A DNA stretch of 64,000 nucleotides from Chryseobacterium taichungense (GCF_900109935.1 NZ_FOBV01000001.1:496001-560000); one strand, 5' to 3'. Shown: positions 45,109 through 55,028, numbered from the stretch's first letter. The notes: generated by a model not told the origin, from the sequence alone. Numbers and translations: made by a program.

Positions 45109-45831
45109 ATGAGAATATATCTGATCCTTTTAATAATGAGCAGTGCCAATTTTTTTGCTCAAAAAACACTAAATCCAGGAAACGTAAAGCTTGAATCCAA
45201 ATTCATAAAAGATGAAACTTCCAATGCGGTATGGTACGCCGAGAAAGGAGATCAAAAAATAGAAATCGGGAAAGTCACCACCGAAATAAAAAAGATAGAC
45301 AAAGCAAAACTTCTGATTAAAACAACGGTAGAAATGAATCAGGCGCCGGGGAAACCTTGGGTAGATTCCACATTAGTCAGGGTTTCGGACTTCCAGCCTA
45401 TCTATCATTCCTCTTATAATTTGATGAGAGATATGGTGTTAAATTTTGAAAAAAATAAAGCCACCGGCTATTATCTTGATAAAAAGTCTCAGAAGAAAGA
45501 TCAGATTGATGAAAAAATTTCCACTGAATATTTCGACAGCAATTCGTATCCCGGATTAATAAGGTTCTTACCTTTAAAAGAGCACTACTCTATCGAAATC
45601 CCGATCTTCGATTATAATCCCTCAGCAAAAAAAGGAGTCATAAAAGCTTATATTGAAGAGGTAAATAGCGGCGAGTTTAATGACAAACAAGTCTGGATCG
45701 TAAAAACAACGGATGACATTCAGGACAGAAAAACAGTCATCACTTATTTTATTGATAAGTCAACCAGAGAAGTTTTAAAACAGGAAATTGATGCAGGCGG
45801 AAGAAAAATGGTTATAGAATCCGTAAAATAA
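45109..45831 (+). CDS. Secreted protein, DUF3108-like
   Basis: 240 residues with signal peptide (MRIYLILLIMSSANFFAQ). The mature part is beta-rich and the segment IPIFDYNPSAKKGVIKAYIEEV plus the closing DKSTREVLKQEIDAGGRKMVIESV resembles DUF3108/outer-membrane lipoprotein-like folds that I know from Bacteroidota. No catalytic motif. It lies 54 bp after the M1 peptidase on the same strand and could be co-transcribed; it ends in a terminator hairpin. Confidence 0.65.
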   Translation: MRIYLILLIMSSANFFAQKTLNPGNVKLESKFIKDETSNAVWYAEKGDQKIEIGKVTTEIKKIDKAKLLIKTTVEMNQAPGKPWVDSTLVRVSDFQPIYHSSYNLMRDMVLNFEKNKATGYYLDKKSQKKDQIDEKISTEYFDSNSYPGLIRFLPLKEHYSIEIPIFDYNPSAKKGVIKAYIEEVNSGEFNDKQVWIVKTTDDIQDRKTVITYFIDKSTREVLKQEIDAGGRKMVIESVK

Positions 45832-45845
45832 AACAATATATTCTT

Positions 45846-45879
45846 AAAAAGTATTCAGTTTCTGGATACTTTTTTTTTA
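45846..45879 (+). terminator. Terminator after the DUF3108-like gene
   Basis: AAAAAGTAT (45846-45854) and ATACTTTTT (45866-45874) with an inner CAG-TTT-CTG pair, followed by a T run. Confidence 0.8.
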
Positions 45880-45911
45880 GATTTGCCGCAGATTAAAAAC
45901 TTTCAAAATCC

Positions 45912-46799
45912 ATGAAAAAACTCATTACATTTTTAGTGTTCATATTTACAATGCAAAATATGATTGCGCAGTCTTTACAATTTTATACAGGGAAAAGAGA
46001 TTTTATACCTATTGAAATTTTAATGGAAGACGGCAGCACCAAAAAAGGATTTGCGCAGGATTTTATGCTTCCCGATGTTGCCACTTTCAGCATTATGGGA
46101 AAAGGTCCGAAATATGCCAACCTTGATAGAAAAGATGTAAAATTCAAAACCTTGAAAAGTGATACCGAAATACAATCGATTCCCGTTTCTGATATCAAAA
46201 GCCTTATTTATACCAACGAAGAAACCCAGGAGCATTTTCAGCTCGATAAACGTCTGGTAAAAGACATCAACAACGATCTGGAAATGGAATCAGAAGGAAA
46301 AGTTTTAATGCTTCCCTTAATGGAAAAAGGCCCCATTAACCTGTATGGCTACAGAAGTATGATGTGTAAGGCAGACTTTGGTGATAATTTCGCTGTGGGA
46401 TCTAATGGTGGTGAAGACAACTGCCAACTTACCTATGTTATGATTTACCTCAGCAAACCTGATGAAACGTATGCCGTGGCACCGGTAGATTACAGCTCAT
46501 TAAGCCCGCTGGCATTACTTAACATGAAAACGCTTTATAAAAAGTTTTACAAAGCCTATGAAATTGTAGGCGCAGATTGTCCCGAATTTCTGAAAAAAGT
46601 AGATGAAGCCAGGCAGAATGATTACTTTTCCAATAAAACGTTCAGGGAAAATAAAAAAGCAACAGATGCCGAACGAAAAGCTTTATTGAAAGGAAAAAAA
46701 GGAGCCGAAGCATCAAGAATCAATATGAAATACCGAACAGAACTATTCACGAATATCTATAAAAAACTGATCGACGATTACAAAGAATCATGCAAGTAA
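45912..46799 (+). CDS. Secreted hypothetical protein
   Basis: 295 residues with signal peptide (MKKLITFLVFIFTMQNMIAQ). The first half is beta-rich (strands around FIPIEILMEDGSTKKGFAQDF, FKTLKSDTEIQSIPVSDIKSLIY, as in small surface-turn proteins), the second half helical and basic, ending YKKLIDDYKESCK. Four Cys at CKADFG, DNCQLT, ADCPEF and the last-but-one residue could pair in the periplasm. I do not recognise a family. Ends before a terminator. Confidence 0.65.
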   Translation: MKKLITFLVFIFTMQNMIAQSLQFYTGKRDFIPIEILMEDGSTKKGFAQDFMLPDVATFSIMGKGPKYANLDRKDVKFKTLKSDTEIQSIPVSDIKSLIYTNEETQEHFQLDKRLVKDINNDLEMESEGKVLMLPLMEKGPINLYGYRSMMCKADFGDNFAVGSNGGEDNCQLTYVMIYLSKPDETYAVAPVDYSSLSPLALLNMKTLYKKFYKAYEIVGADCPEFLKKVDEARQNDYFSNKTFRENKKATDAERKALLKGKKGAEASRINMKYRTELFTNIYKKLIDDYKESCK

Positions 46800-46810
46800 T
46801 CAGCGCACAC

Positions 46811-46841
46811 AAGTCACCTCAAAAACGGGGTGACTTTTTTT
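46811..46841 (+). terminator. Terminator upstream of groES
   Basis: AAGTCACC (46811-46818) pairs with GGTGACTT (46829-46836), followed by a T run. It isolates groES from the gene before it. Confidence 0.85.
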
Positions 46842-46915
46842 CTGCCAAATTTTCCGCTCCCTAAAAATAAGTCTGCCAAAATTTTCTTTTGCCTTCGTTG
46901 GCATACAATTAGAGA
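46841..46915 (+). promoter_or_regulatory. groES upstream control region
   Basis: Two TCTGCCAAA(A)TTTTC copies (46841 and 46872) and TTGGCATACAAT at 46898. The second TGCCAA (46874-46879) and TTGGCA (46898-46903) form a dyad. The TTGGCAT element looks like a sigma-54 or heat-shock type box. No CIRCE element (TTAGCACTC dyad) is present. Assignment by pattern only. Confidence 0.45.
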
Positions 46916-46952
46916 ATTAGAAGACAGAAATAATTAAAAAATTAAATATATT

Positions 46953-47231
46953 ATGTCAGTAAACTTTAAACCATTAGCAGACAGAGTTTTGATCGAACCG
47001 ATCGCTGCAGAAACTAAAACAGCTTCAGGTATTATTATTCCGGACACCGCTAAAGAAAAGCCGCAGGAAGGTACTGTAGTGGCAGTTGGTCCAGGTAAAA
47101 AAGATGAGCCTACAACTGTTCAGGTAGGTGACAAAGTTCTTTACGGAAAATATTCAGGTTCTGAATTGAAATTGGAAGGAAAAGATTATTTAATTGTAAA
47201 AGAAGGAGATCTTTTAGGAATTATAGGCTAA
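46953..47231 (+). CDS. groES: Co-chaperonin GroES
   Basis: 92 residues, normal length. Motifs: [36 protein letters not shown] with the mobile loop at about 17-33, and [33 protein letters not shown] at the end. It caps GroEL during protein folding. Normally followed directly by groEL; here a 480-bp insertion with a four-helix-bundle gene intervenes. The stop codon lies inside the left repeat of that insertion. Confidence 0.97.
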   Translation: MSVNFKPLADRVLIEPIAAETKTASGIIIPDTAKEKPQEGTVVAVGPGKKDEPTTVQVGDKVLYGKYSGSELKLEGKDYLIVKEGDLLGIIG

Positions 47232-47250
47232 TAGCTGATAGCTTTTGGCT
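47226..47250. repeat. Left repeat of the four-helix-bundle insertion
   Basis: GGCTAATAGCT (47226-47236) and GCTTTTGGCT (47241-47250). The same words appear inverted at 47672-47702, on the other side of the gene. Overlaps the groES stop codon. Confidence 0.55.
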
Positions 47251-47278
47251 AATGGCTTTCCAGCATTGAAAATAGTAT

Positions 47279-47635
47279 ATGAGAGATTTTAAAAGGTTTG
47301 AAGTTTGGCAATTAAGCCATCAATTAACTTTAAAAATTTATACTTCAACCAAAAACTTTCCTAAAGAAGAAATTTTTGGATTGACCTCTCAGATCAGAAG
47401 ATCATTTGCTTCCATCGGATATAACATTTCGGAAGGAAGCGGAAGAAATTCTGATAAAGAATTTGCTAATTTCATCAATATTGCATTAGGATCGTCCAAC
47501 GAAGCCGAAAACCAATTAATTCTTGCTAAAGATTTGGATTACATTGAGGAAAATGATTATCAAAATCTTTTATCCGAATTAATAACCTTAAAAAAGAAGC
47601 TTGTAACCCTTTGGAACAGGCTAAACGGAAATTAA
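47279..47635 (+). CDS. Four-helix-bundle protein (23S rRNA intervening-sequence protein-like)
   Basis: 118 residues starting MRDFKRFEVWQLSHQLTLKIY, with SQIRRSFASIGYNISEGSGRNSDKEFANFINIALGSSNEAENQL: the pattern of the four-helix-bundle family first seen in 23S rRNA intervening sequences and related to the Avd accessory of diversity-generating retroelements. Probable nucleic-acid binding. Such genes often move with flanking repeats. Here it sits between groES and groEL on the same strand; inverted repeat words flank it (47226-47250 and 47672-47702). The groEL start lies only 75 bp after its stop, so it should be co-transcribed with the chaperonins. Confidence 0.9.
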   Translation: MRDFKRFEVWQLSHQLTLKIYTSTKNFPKEEIFGLTSQIRRSFASIGYNISEGSGRNSDKEFANFINIALGSSNEAENQLILAKDLDYIEENDYQNLLSELITLKKKLVTLWNRLNGN

Positions 47636-47671
47636 AAATCAAGTTATAAAATTAAACCCGCGAATTGCTAA

Positions 47672-49336
<1,665 letters not shown>

Positions 49337-49363
49337 CGGTCAGCGACCGAGGCAAATATATAT

Positions 49364-49394
49364 AAAAACCGTTCTGATTTTCAGAGCGGTTTTT
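49364..49394 (+). terminator. groEL terminator, copy 1
   Basis: AAAAACCGTTCTGA-TTT-TCAGAGCGGTTTTT with one T.G wobble and a T run. The same hairpin recurs at 51955-51983 and 52729-52758. Confidence 0.92.
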
Positions 49395-49582
49395 GTTTTG
49401 TATTTTTAATTATATTTGAGACAAAACTAATAATCATATGGTAGAGAAAATTGACAAGATCACTCAATAAAGTGTTTTATTGACAGCATACTCAAAGATA
49501 TTTGGATTATGACACAGCGACAACAAAACCTGCAGAAAGAATCATAAAATTATCTTTAACAAATGAGAAACACCGAACCGAT

Positions 49583-49708
49583 AACAGGGTATTGCCAAAG
49601 CAGTGTTGAAGGAATTCTATTAAACTTTTTTACTATATTTGGGCCCTGGTATTTATATGAAGTTCGGCGCTAAAAATCCCCGCCTTCGGCAATCCCCTGT
49701 ATGTTAGC
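49583..49708. repeat. attC-like imperfect dyad
   Basis: AACAGGGTATTGCC (49583-49596) faces GGCAATCCCCTGTATGTTAG (49688-49707) across about 90 bp: CAGGG-ATTGCC words are complementary, and the right end closes in GTTAGC. Long imperfect inverted repeats ending in GTTAG resemble integron attC sites or the cassette-like repeats of Bacteroidota. No integrase is in the window. The rest of 49395-49746 holds nothing else I can support. Confidence 0.4.
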
Positions 49709-49746
49709 AGATATTTTAAAATCAAGAAAAACTATATATTTAACAC

Positions 49747-50850
49747 ATGAAATTAACTTATTACAAGAACTTAGATGGGGTTAGAGCAATTGCCGCATTG
49801 ATGGTTATGGTATTTCATTTCTTTCAAAGTATTGAGATTAATACCCCCACTTTATCACGATTATCAAAAATATCTATATTTGGACAGACAGGAGTTACAC
49901 TTTTTTTTGTTTTATCAGGTTTTCTTATAACCAGAATTTTGATTTTCACGAAAAGCAATACAGACTACTTTAAGAACTTCTATTTGAGAAGAACTCTGAG
50001 AATATTCCCATTGTATTACTTGTTTCTGCTAATTTTCTATTATGCTTATCCCTTTATTTTTAAATCTGAATTTATTCCAATAGGACAACAAATCTTTTAC
50101 TATACATATCTTCAGAACTTTGCCATTACTTTTAATTGGGCTACTGATGGTCCAGGACATTTTTGGTCTTTAGCTGTTGAAGAACAGTTTTATTTGTTTT
50201 GGCCATTAGTTGTTTATCTCTTTAGTAACAAGAATCTGTATAGAATTATTGTAGGAATTATTGCAGGTTCCTTTATCTTGAGAATAATAATGTTAATGCA
50301 CAATTATGAAGTATTTTATTTTACATTTACTCGATTTGACTCTCTTGCCATAGGCGCTTTATTGTCATTATTAGAAATTCGTCAGATTTTTAATAAGAGA
50401 AATGCAAACAAATTCTTGTTACTTACTGTAGGAATTTTAGCACCTACACTTGTGTTGTGGACATTTGTAACGGGTGAAGCAAACAATATAATTCAGGCTA
50501 TTAAATATGTATTGCTGTCATTTACATATTTTGCTTTGATTGGATACGTTCTTTCAATTAATGCAGGAAACTTTGTTAATACAATTTTAGAGTCTAAGTT
50601 TTTCGCTTATACAGGAAAAATTAGCTATGGATTATATGTGTATCATCCTTTTGCATATATGCTCTCAAAGAGATTTATGTATACAGAAAACTGGATCCTA
50701 AATATGATAATTGGATTTGCGTTAACTTATATATTAGCCGCTTTGAGTTATCATCTGTATGAATCCAATTTCCTTAAATTGAAAAAGTACTTTGAGTATT
50801 CAGGAAAAAAAGAAATGATTCAAAAAAAAACAACCACTAACATTGTGTAG
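49747..50850 (+). CDS. Acyltransferase family 3 membrane protein (OafA/YrhL-like)
   Basis: 367 residues, ten or more helices. Motifs of the family: LDGVRAIAALMVMVFHFF with the active-site His at about 23, RRTLRIFPLYY, and GHFWSLAVEEQFYLFWP. The enzymes move acetyl or other acyl groups across the membrane onto surface sugars (O-antigen, peptidoglycan, exopolysaccharide). It lies in the accessory region after groEL, 38 bp after the attC-like dyad, with no sugar genes near it; AT-rich codon use suggests an acquired gene. The substrate is not readable. Confidence 0.92.
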   Translation: MKLTYYKNLDGVRAIAALMVMVFHFFQSIEINTPTLSRLSKISIFGQTGVTLFFVLSGFLITRILIFTKSNTDYFKNFYLRRTLRIFPLYYLFLLIFYYAYPFIFKSEFIPIGQQIFYYTYLQNFAITFNWATDGPGHFWSLAVEEQFYLFWPLVVYLFSNKNLYRIIVGIIAGSFILRIIMLMHNYEVFYFTFTRFDSLAIGALLSLLEIRQIFNKRNANKFLLLTVGILAPTLVLWTFVTGEANNIIQAIKYVLLSFTYFALIGYVLSINAGNFVNTILESKFFAYTGKISYGLYVYHPFAYMLSKRFMYTENWILNMIIGFALTYILAALSYHLYESNFLKLKKYFEYSGKKEMIQKKTTTNIV

Positions 50851-50879
50851 CAGCGTGTCGCTGAGACAATTTAATATAC

Positions 50880-50910
50880 TAACCGCTCTATCTTTATAGG
50901 CGGTTTTTTT
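50880..50910 (+). terminator. Terminator after the acyltransferase
   Basis: AACCGC (50881-50886) pairs with GCGGTT (50900-50905), followed by T7. Confidence 0.75.
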
Positions 50911-51047
50911 ATATAGAAAAACCAATGAACTTTCTACTTGAAATTTTATCTGTAATTGTACACATTATATATGAGCGCAATACGTAAATTTGAATATTAT
51001 CTGCAATCCGATGAACTAATGATATACAAAATTTAATAAAGAATTGA

Positions 51048-51662
51048 ATGACAAAAAAAATAGCAGTTTTGATAATAACCTGGTTCGTTTTTGCTTTTGC
51101 TGACTACTTTTATCTCCCCTATTTTGTTCAACCATTTTCTTGGCTTTTAGTGTGTATAATTTTGCTAATTTTAACAGTAAGACAGGTCATAAAATTAATC
51201 AAAGAAAAGAAAAACATAAAGACAAACAGAATAATAAATCTTTCAGTAACATTGAGTTTATTTGTTCTAACATTTTACAATTTCAACAAAATCCCAAACT
51301 CAATTATTGAAAAAATTGACTGGAGTATTTCTTACAATAAGCGCAATCAAATAGTAAAAGATGTTTTAACAGAAAAATTGAAACCAAATACAAAAATGAA
51401 TAATAGTATTTGTAAACTTTCATTTGACTTCCCCATTACTTCAAATGGCGGAAATGATATTTGGATTTATCAAAATAAAACAGAAGGCACAAAAACTATC
51501 AAATTTTGGATTTCTCGTGGCTTTTTCGAATCTCCACAAACTTATTTTATATTCACAAATGATAATGAGACACAAAAGCAATACGAAGAACTAATAAAAG
51601 TAAAACCTGAATATAATTGGAAATTAGAAAAAAATTGGTACCGTATAATGGAACGAGATTAA
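51048..51662 (+). CDS. Hypothetical membrane-anchored protein
   Basis: 204 residues. Three hydrophobic helices in the first 90 residues (about 4-22, 28-47, 62-80), then a soluble part with KLSFDFPITSNGGNDIWIYQNKTEG and TYFIFTNDNETQKQYEEL, rich in Lys and Asn. No family recognised. It is AT-rich and lies between two copies of the groEL 3' end, in the accessory region. A TAAATTTG at 50985-50992 may be its -7 element, though the upstream TTG is too far. Confidence 0.6.
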   Translation: MTKKIAVLIITWFVFAFADYFYLPYFVQPFSWLLVCIILLILTVRQVIKLIKEKKNIKTNRIINLSVTLSLFVLTFYNFNKIPNSIIEKIDWSISYNKRNQIVKDVLTEKLKPNTKMNNSICKLSFDFPITSNGGNDIWIYQNKTEGTKTIKFWISRGFFESPQTYFIFTNDNETQKQYEELIKVKPEYNWKLEKNWYRIMERD

Positions 51663-51718
51663 TTTTTTTAATAAAAATTATCGCACTCGATAGAGATGCT
51701 AAACTATACGTTATTAGA

Positions 51719-51923
51719 TGACTTCGGGTACAACGTAAAAACTGACGAGTATGTAAATATGCCTGAAGCAGGAATCATCGACCCTACAAAAGTAACAAGA
51801 GTTGCCCTTGAAAACGCAGCTTCCGTATCCGGAATGTTATTAACCACTGAATGTGTCATCACTGAAGTGAAAAAAGACGAACCGGCAATGCCAATGGGCG
51901 GAGGAATGCCAGGAATGATGTAA
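51719..51923 (+). pseudogene. Diverged duplicate of the groEL 3' end
   Basis: The 205 bp from TGACTTCGGG to the stop match 49132-49336 at 197 of 205 positions, without indels. Six of the eight differences are synonymous; the other two give A-to-V and L-to-P (NMPEAG). The frame is open and runs from an unrelated start ([12 protein letters not shown] at 51696), so a 75-residue product could be made, but it would hold only the end of GroEL and cannot fold as a chaperonin. The terminator is copied with it. The mostly synonymous changes suggest that it came from a working groEL of a related strain rather than from recent copying here. Confidence 0.92.
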
Positions 51924-51954
51924 TGCGGTCAGCAACCGAGGCAATTTATATAAT

Positions 51955-51983
51955 AACCGTTCTGATTTTCAGAGCGGTTTTTT
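51955..51983 (+). terminator. groEL-type terminator, copy 2
   Basis: AACCGTTCTGA-TTT-TCAGAGCGGTT followed by T run, preceded by the same GGTCAGCAACCGAGGCAA context as copy 1. Confidence 0.88.
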
Positions 51984-52078
51984 ATTTTGTATTATTGCTT
52001 TACATAAGGAAATAGTATCTTTACATAATATATCACTGCTTATAAGCGACAATCTTTATTCAAAATACCAATCGATAA

Positions 52079-52699
52079 ATGAGACAAACACTTTTAATAT
52101 TAACTTTTATACTGACAAGTTTTATGAGTTTCGGACAAACTCAACATCTAGAACCAGCTAAAGACTTTAAACAGTATGAGGGAGATCTGAAAGAGTATTA
52201 TGACAATGTATTTCCATTGCTGTATAAAGATTATTCTGATAAACCAATTGCCCGGTACACTTCAATGCCTTCCTTTTCTAACGAATATTCATTTTCCATA
52301 GAGAAAATAGAAGGCAAAAACTTCGTTGTTAGCAACAGAATGTCTGAAAATTTTTGGTATGCAAAAAAACGAAAGAAAGTCAAAGTAATTACAAGCAAAA
52401 CAGAACTGACTAATGACTTATACCTCAAAATAGTTGACTTATTTAAACTTTTAGAAGAACAGACAAAGAAACCAGAAAAAAATATAACGGGATTTGACGG
52501 AGTGACTTATTATTTTGCAACGACTGACAAAAATGGACAAATAAAAATCGGTGAGACTTGGTCACCGGACGACAATTCTCTGCTCGACAGACTTGTTAAA
52601 ATTTGTGATAATGTTTATTCATTGGGAAATAGAAATAACGTATCACAAACCGACATTTTAAGAGACATTGAAAATTTATTAAACGATTTGAAAAAATAA
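52079..52699 (+). CDS. Secreted hypothetical protein
   Basis: 206 residues with a signal peptide (MRQTLLILTFILTSFMSFGQ). The mature part has mixed strands and helices (MPSFSNEYSFSIEKIEGKNFVVSN, GFDGVTYYFATTDKNGQIKIGETWSP) and an amphipathic C-terminal helix. No family recognised. It lies between terminator copies 2 and 3, as if it were one cargo unit. Confidence 0.65.
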   Translation: MRQTLLILTFILTSFMSFGQTQHLEPAKDFKQYEGDLKEYYDNVFPLLYKDYSDKPIARYTSMPSFSNEYSFSIEKIEGKNFVVSNRMSENFWYAKKRKKVKVITSKTELTNDLYLKIVDLFKLLEEQTKKPEKNITGFDGVTYYFATTDKNGQIKIGETWSPDDNSLLDRLVKICDNVYSLGNRNNVSQTDILRDIENLLNDLKK

Positions 52700-52728
52700 T
52701 ATATACATAATCTCATCTCGCGGATTTA

Positions 52729-52797
52729 CAAACCGTTCTGATTTTCAGAGCGGTTTTTATTTTGTATTATTTTTTTAATTATATTTGAGAAAAACTA
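52729..52797 (+). terminator. groEL-type terminator, copy 3, with downstream flank
   Basis: AAACCGTTCTGA-TTT-TCAGAGCGGTTTTT (52729-52758). The sequence after it (TTTTTAATTATATTTGAGA and AAAACTAA) also matches what follows copy 1, at 49404-49430. So this is a copy of the original groEL downstream boundary. Confidence 0.88.
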
Positions 52798-52879
52798 AAA
52801 CAATGAAAGCAAATCAATTAAATCTTTTTATATCTTAAGTTTCAAAACTTACATTTCATTTTAGAATATTTTGTAATAA

Positions 52880-52904
52880 ACTGTAATTTATTAGTAATTA
52901 CAGT
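52880..52904. promoter_or_regulatory. Dyad upstream of the ATPase operon
   Basis: ACTGTAATT (52880-52888) and AATTACAGT (52896-52904) are perfect inverted arms around 7 bp. Size and symmetry fit an operator; no regulator gene lies beside it. The rest of 52798-52993 is AT-rich with no gene seen. Confidence 0.4.
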
Positions 52905-52993
52905 GAAGGATTGCAAAGCTAGAATAATTTAGATATTACTTAAATAATTACAAAATAATTTACAAAGCTGTTTCTAACTTATCACTAATAATC

Positions 52994-53023
52994 TTGACTG
53001 CATAAATATTAATTGTAAATTTG
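52994..53023 (+). promoter_or_regulatory. Promoter of the ATPase-nuclease pair
   Basis: TTG (52994-52996), 19-bp spacer, TAAATTTG (53016-53023): full match to TTG-N19-TAnnTTTG. Transcription would start near 53029, about 14 nt before the ATG. Confidence 0.75.
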
Positions 53024-53042
53024 ACTAATAAATGAGTAATTG

Positions 53043-54269
53043 ATGAGTAAAATAAAAATAAAAAATTTTGGACCAATTAAAGATGGTTATCAAGAAAACA
53101 ATGGTTGGTTTGATATAAAAAAAGTTACAGTATTTATAGGAAATCAAGGTTCGGGTAAAAGTACTGTAGCGAAGTTAATTTCAACTTTCACATGGATCGA
53201 GAAAGCTTTATATAAACAGCTTGTAAATAAAGGTGAAGTTACACGAAAATCAAAGTTTGAAAATTATTACTGTGAATATCAAAATCTAAAAAATTACTTT
53301 AACCATAATACTGAAATAGAATTCGAAGGTAAAGCGTACAAATTTCATTATAAAAATGGCAGGCTAAATATTGATGAAGTTAAGGGACTTAAATACTTAG
53401 TTCCTAAAATTATGTATGTTCCTGCTGAAAGAAATTTTGTAAGTGCAGTTTCACAACCTGAAAAATTAAAATATTTACCTAAAACACTCTATACATTTCT
53501 AGAAGAATTTGAACGTTCAAAAAATGAACTAGTTGATTCTTTACACTTACCAATAAATAATTTAAGTTTTTCATATGACAGCAAAAAAAGGGTTTCTAAA
53601 ATTATTGGTGAAGGATATGACTTACCTCTTTATGAAGCTTCTAGTGGGCTTCAATCTTCAATTCCACTTTTTCTAGTATCTAAAAACCTAGCTGAGGGAA
53701 TTGATAGAATAAGTGATAATTCGATAAGTAAAGTTAGTTTGGAAGAAATGCAAACTTTAAGAACACGACTTCTTTCTTTACTTCGAAATGAAAAACTAAC
53801 AGAAGAGCTTAGAAATCAAGCAATCGAAGTATTATCATCAGTTACAAAAAATGATTGCTTTATTAATGTCGTAGAAGAACCCGAACAAAATCTTTTCCCA
53901 TCTTCACAAAGAAGTATATTAAATAGTTTGTTAAAGTTTAATTCTATAAATGTAGGCAATATGCTAATAATGACAACCCATAGTCCTTATCTAATAAATT
54001 ACTTGACATTGGCTGTGGAAGCAGATAAATTAAAACTCCGAGTTAATGATAAAGAATTAAGATCGGAATTAAACAAAATTGTCCCTTTAGATTCAACTTT
54101 AAATGGAGACGATCTGGTTGTTTATCAATTAGATGAAAAGGAAGGAAAGATCATGAAACTTAAATCTTATAAGGGTCTTCCATCAGATGAAAATTATTTA
54201 AATATTGGTTTAGCTGAATCAAATGATGAATTTTCGAAACTATTAGATATTGAAGACTTATGCCAGTAG
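53043..54269 (+). CDS. ABC/OLD-like AAA ATPase of a two-gene unit
   Basis: 408 residues from the ATG at 53043 (a TTG one codon upstream is ignored). SMC/ABC-type ATPase: Walker A GNQGSGKST at 33-41, an insert of about 150 residues, ABC signature-like ASSGLQSS at about 201-208, Walker B INVVEEPEQNLFP at about 273-285 with the catalytic glutamates, and the H-loop MTTHSPYL near 311. This is the layout of OLD/RecF-like ATPases found in phage-defence systems (as in Gabija, Septu, retron and abortive-infection units). No TOPRIM domain follows. It overlaps the next gene by 10 bp. AT-rich and in an accessory region. Confidence 0.85.
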   Translation: MSKIKIKNFGPIKDGYQENNGWFDIKKVTVFIGNQGSGKSTVAKLISTFTWIEKALYKQLVNKGEVTRKSKFENYYCEYQNLKNYFNHNTEIEFEGKAYKFHYKNGRLNIDEVKGLKYLVPKIMYVPAERNFVSAVSQPEKLKYLPKTLYTFLEEFERSKNELVDSLHLPINNLSFSYDSKKRVSKIIGEGYDLPLYEASSGLQSSIPLFLVSKNLAEGIDRISDNSISKVSLEEMQTLRTRLLSLLRNEKLTEELRNQAIEVLSSVTKNDCFINVVEEPEQNLFPSSQRSILNSLLKFNSINVGNMLIMTTHSPYLINYLTLAVEADKLKLRVNDKELRSELNKIVPLDSTLNGDDLVVYQLDEKEGKIMKLKSYKGLPSDENYLNIGLAESNDEFSKLLDIEDLCQ

Positions 54270-54865
54270 ATTTTTTTATTACTCCTTGTACAAATCCGGT
54301 TTGTAATTGCACAGCATATCCACATCATTGCTTAGAAAATATTCCTCAAACATCGTTTGGTATTACGGATGAAGATGGTGGCAATAGTACACCAGCCAAG
54401 ATTGATACTACCGCTCCAACAATTTGGGATTTGACAGTTACAAATAATTCAGGTACTGATGTAAAATTTAAAGCAATAGATTGGTGTGTTCCAATTTATA
54501 GGACTGGAACATATAATTTGAATGATGAATCAAGAACTTCAACTCAATTTTCATCAAATAATATTGGCACTGAATTAATAAAAAGATGTGAAGGTTTTCT
54601 TCAATTTGACTCTAAAATAATTTTTATCGAAATAAAAAAACGTCCAAAAAATGCGCGTGAATGGATTAAGGATGCAAGAGAAAAATTTGAAGAAACAATA
54701 TTAAGCTTTAAGGAACATCATCCACATTTAATATCTCAAATTGAGAAACCTATTTTAGCGAACACATTACATGTTGGCGTTGCTAGTAGTGAAATGGTAC
54801 AAAAAAAAATACTGAAGGATAAAATAGGTATTGAATTTATTAGAAAAAACAATTTAACTATATAA
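54260..54865 (+). CDS. Putative PD-(D/E)xK nuclease-like partner of the ATPase
   Basis: 201 residues overlapping the ATPase gene by 10 bp. The N-terminus is Cys/His-rich (CTNPVCNCTAYPHHC, residues 10-24), a possible metal site. The centre reads KRCEGFLQFDSKIIFIEIKKR (109-128): a strand, an acidic residue (E111 or D117), then E124-x-K126 at the end of a hydrophobic strand, as in the catalytic core of PD-(D/E)xK nucleases. A helix (EWIKDAREKFEETILSF) follows as expected. The rest has no known domain. The nuclease reading is inference from the motif; a sensor or inhibitor is possible. No close family is known to me. Confidence 0.65.
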   Translation: MPVDFFITPCTNPVCNCTAYPHHCLENIPQTSFGITDEDGGNSTPAKIDTTAPTIWDLTVTNNSGTDVKFKAIDWCVPIYRTGTYNLNDESRTSTQFSSNNIGTELIKRCEGFLQFDSKIIFIEIKKRPKNAREWIKDAREKFEETILSFKEHHPHLISQIEKPILANTLHVGVASSEMVQKKILKDKIGIEFIRKNNLTI

Positions 54866-55028
54866 ATAAGCATCTTAATTAACTTTATATTGATTTACAA
54901 TACGGTCAACTTTCTACAAAAATAAAACATAATAGATCATTATTTAAATTAATAAAAATAAACCACTAATTCTATATAGTGGAGTCGTTTTACTATTTTT
55001 AATAAGTCAAGAGGATATATGCTAACTA

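Noticed and set aside
49438-49470. Short frame MVEKIDKITQ after groEL
   Set aside because: Ten codons only; may be a gene remnant but nothing supports it.
49395-53042. Integrase-driven island
   Set aside because: No tyrosine or serine recombinase or tRNA target in the window; the groEL tail repeats are reported, but the mechanism is left open.
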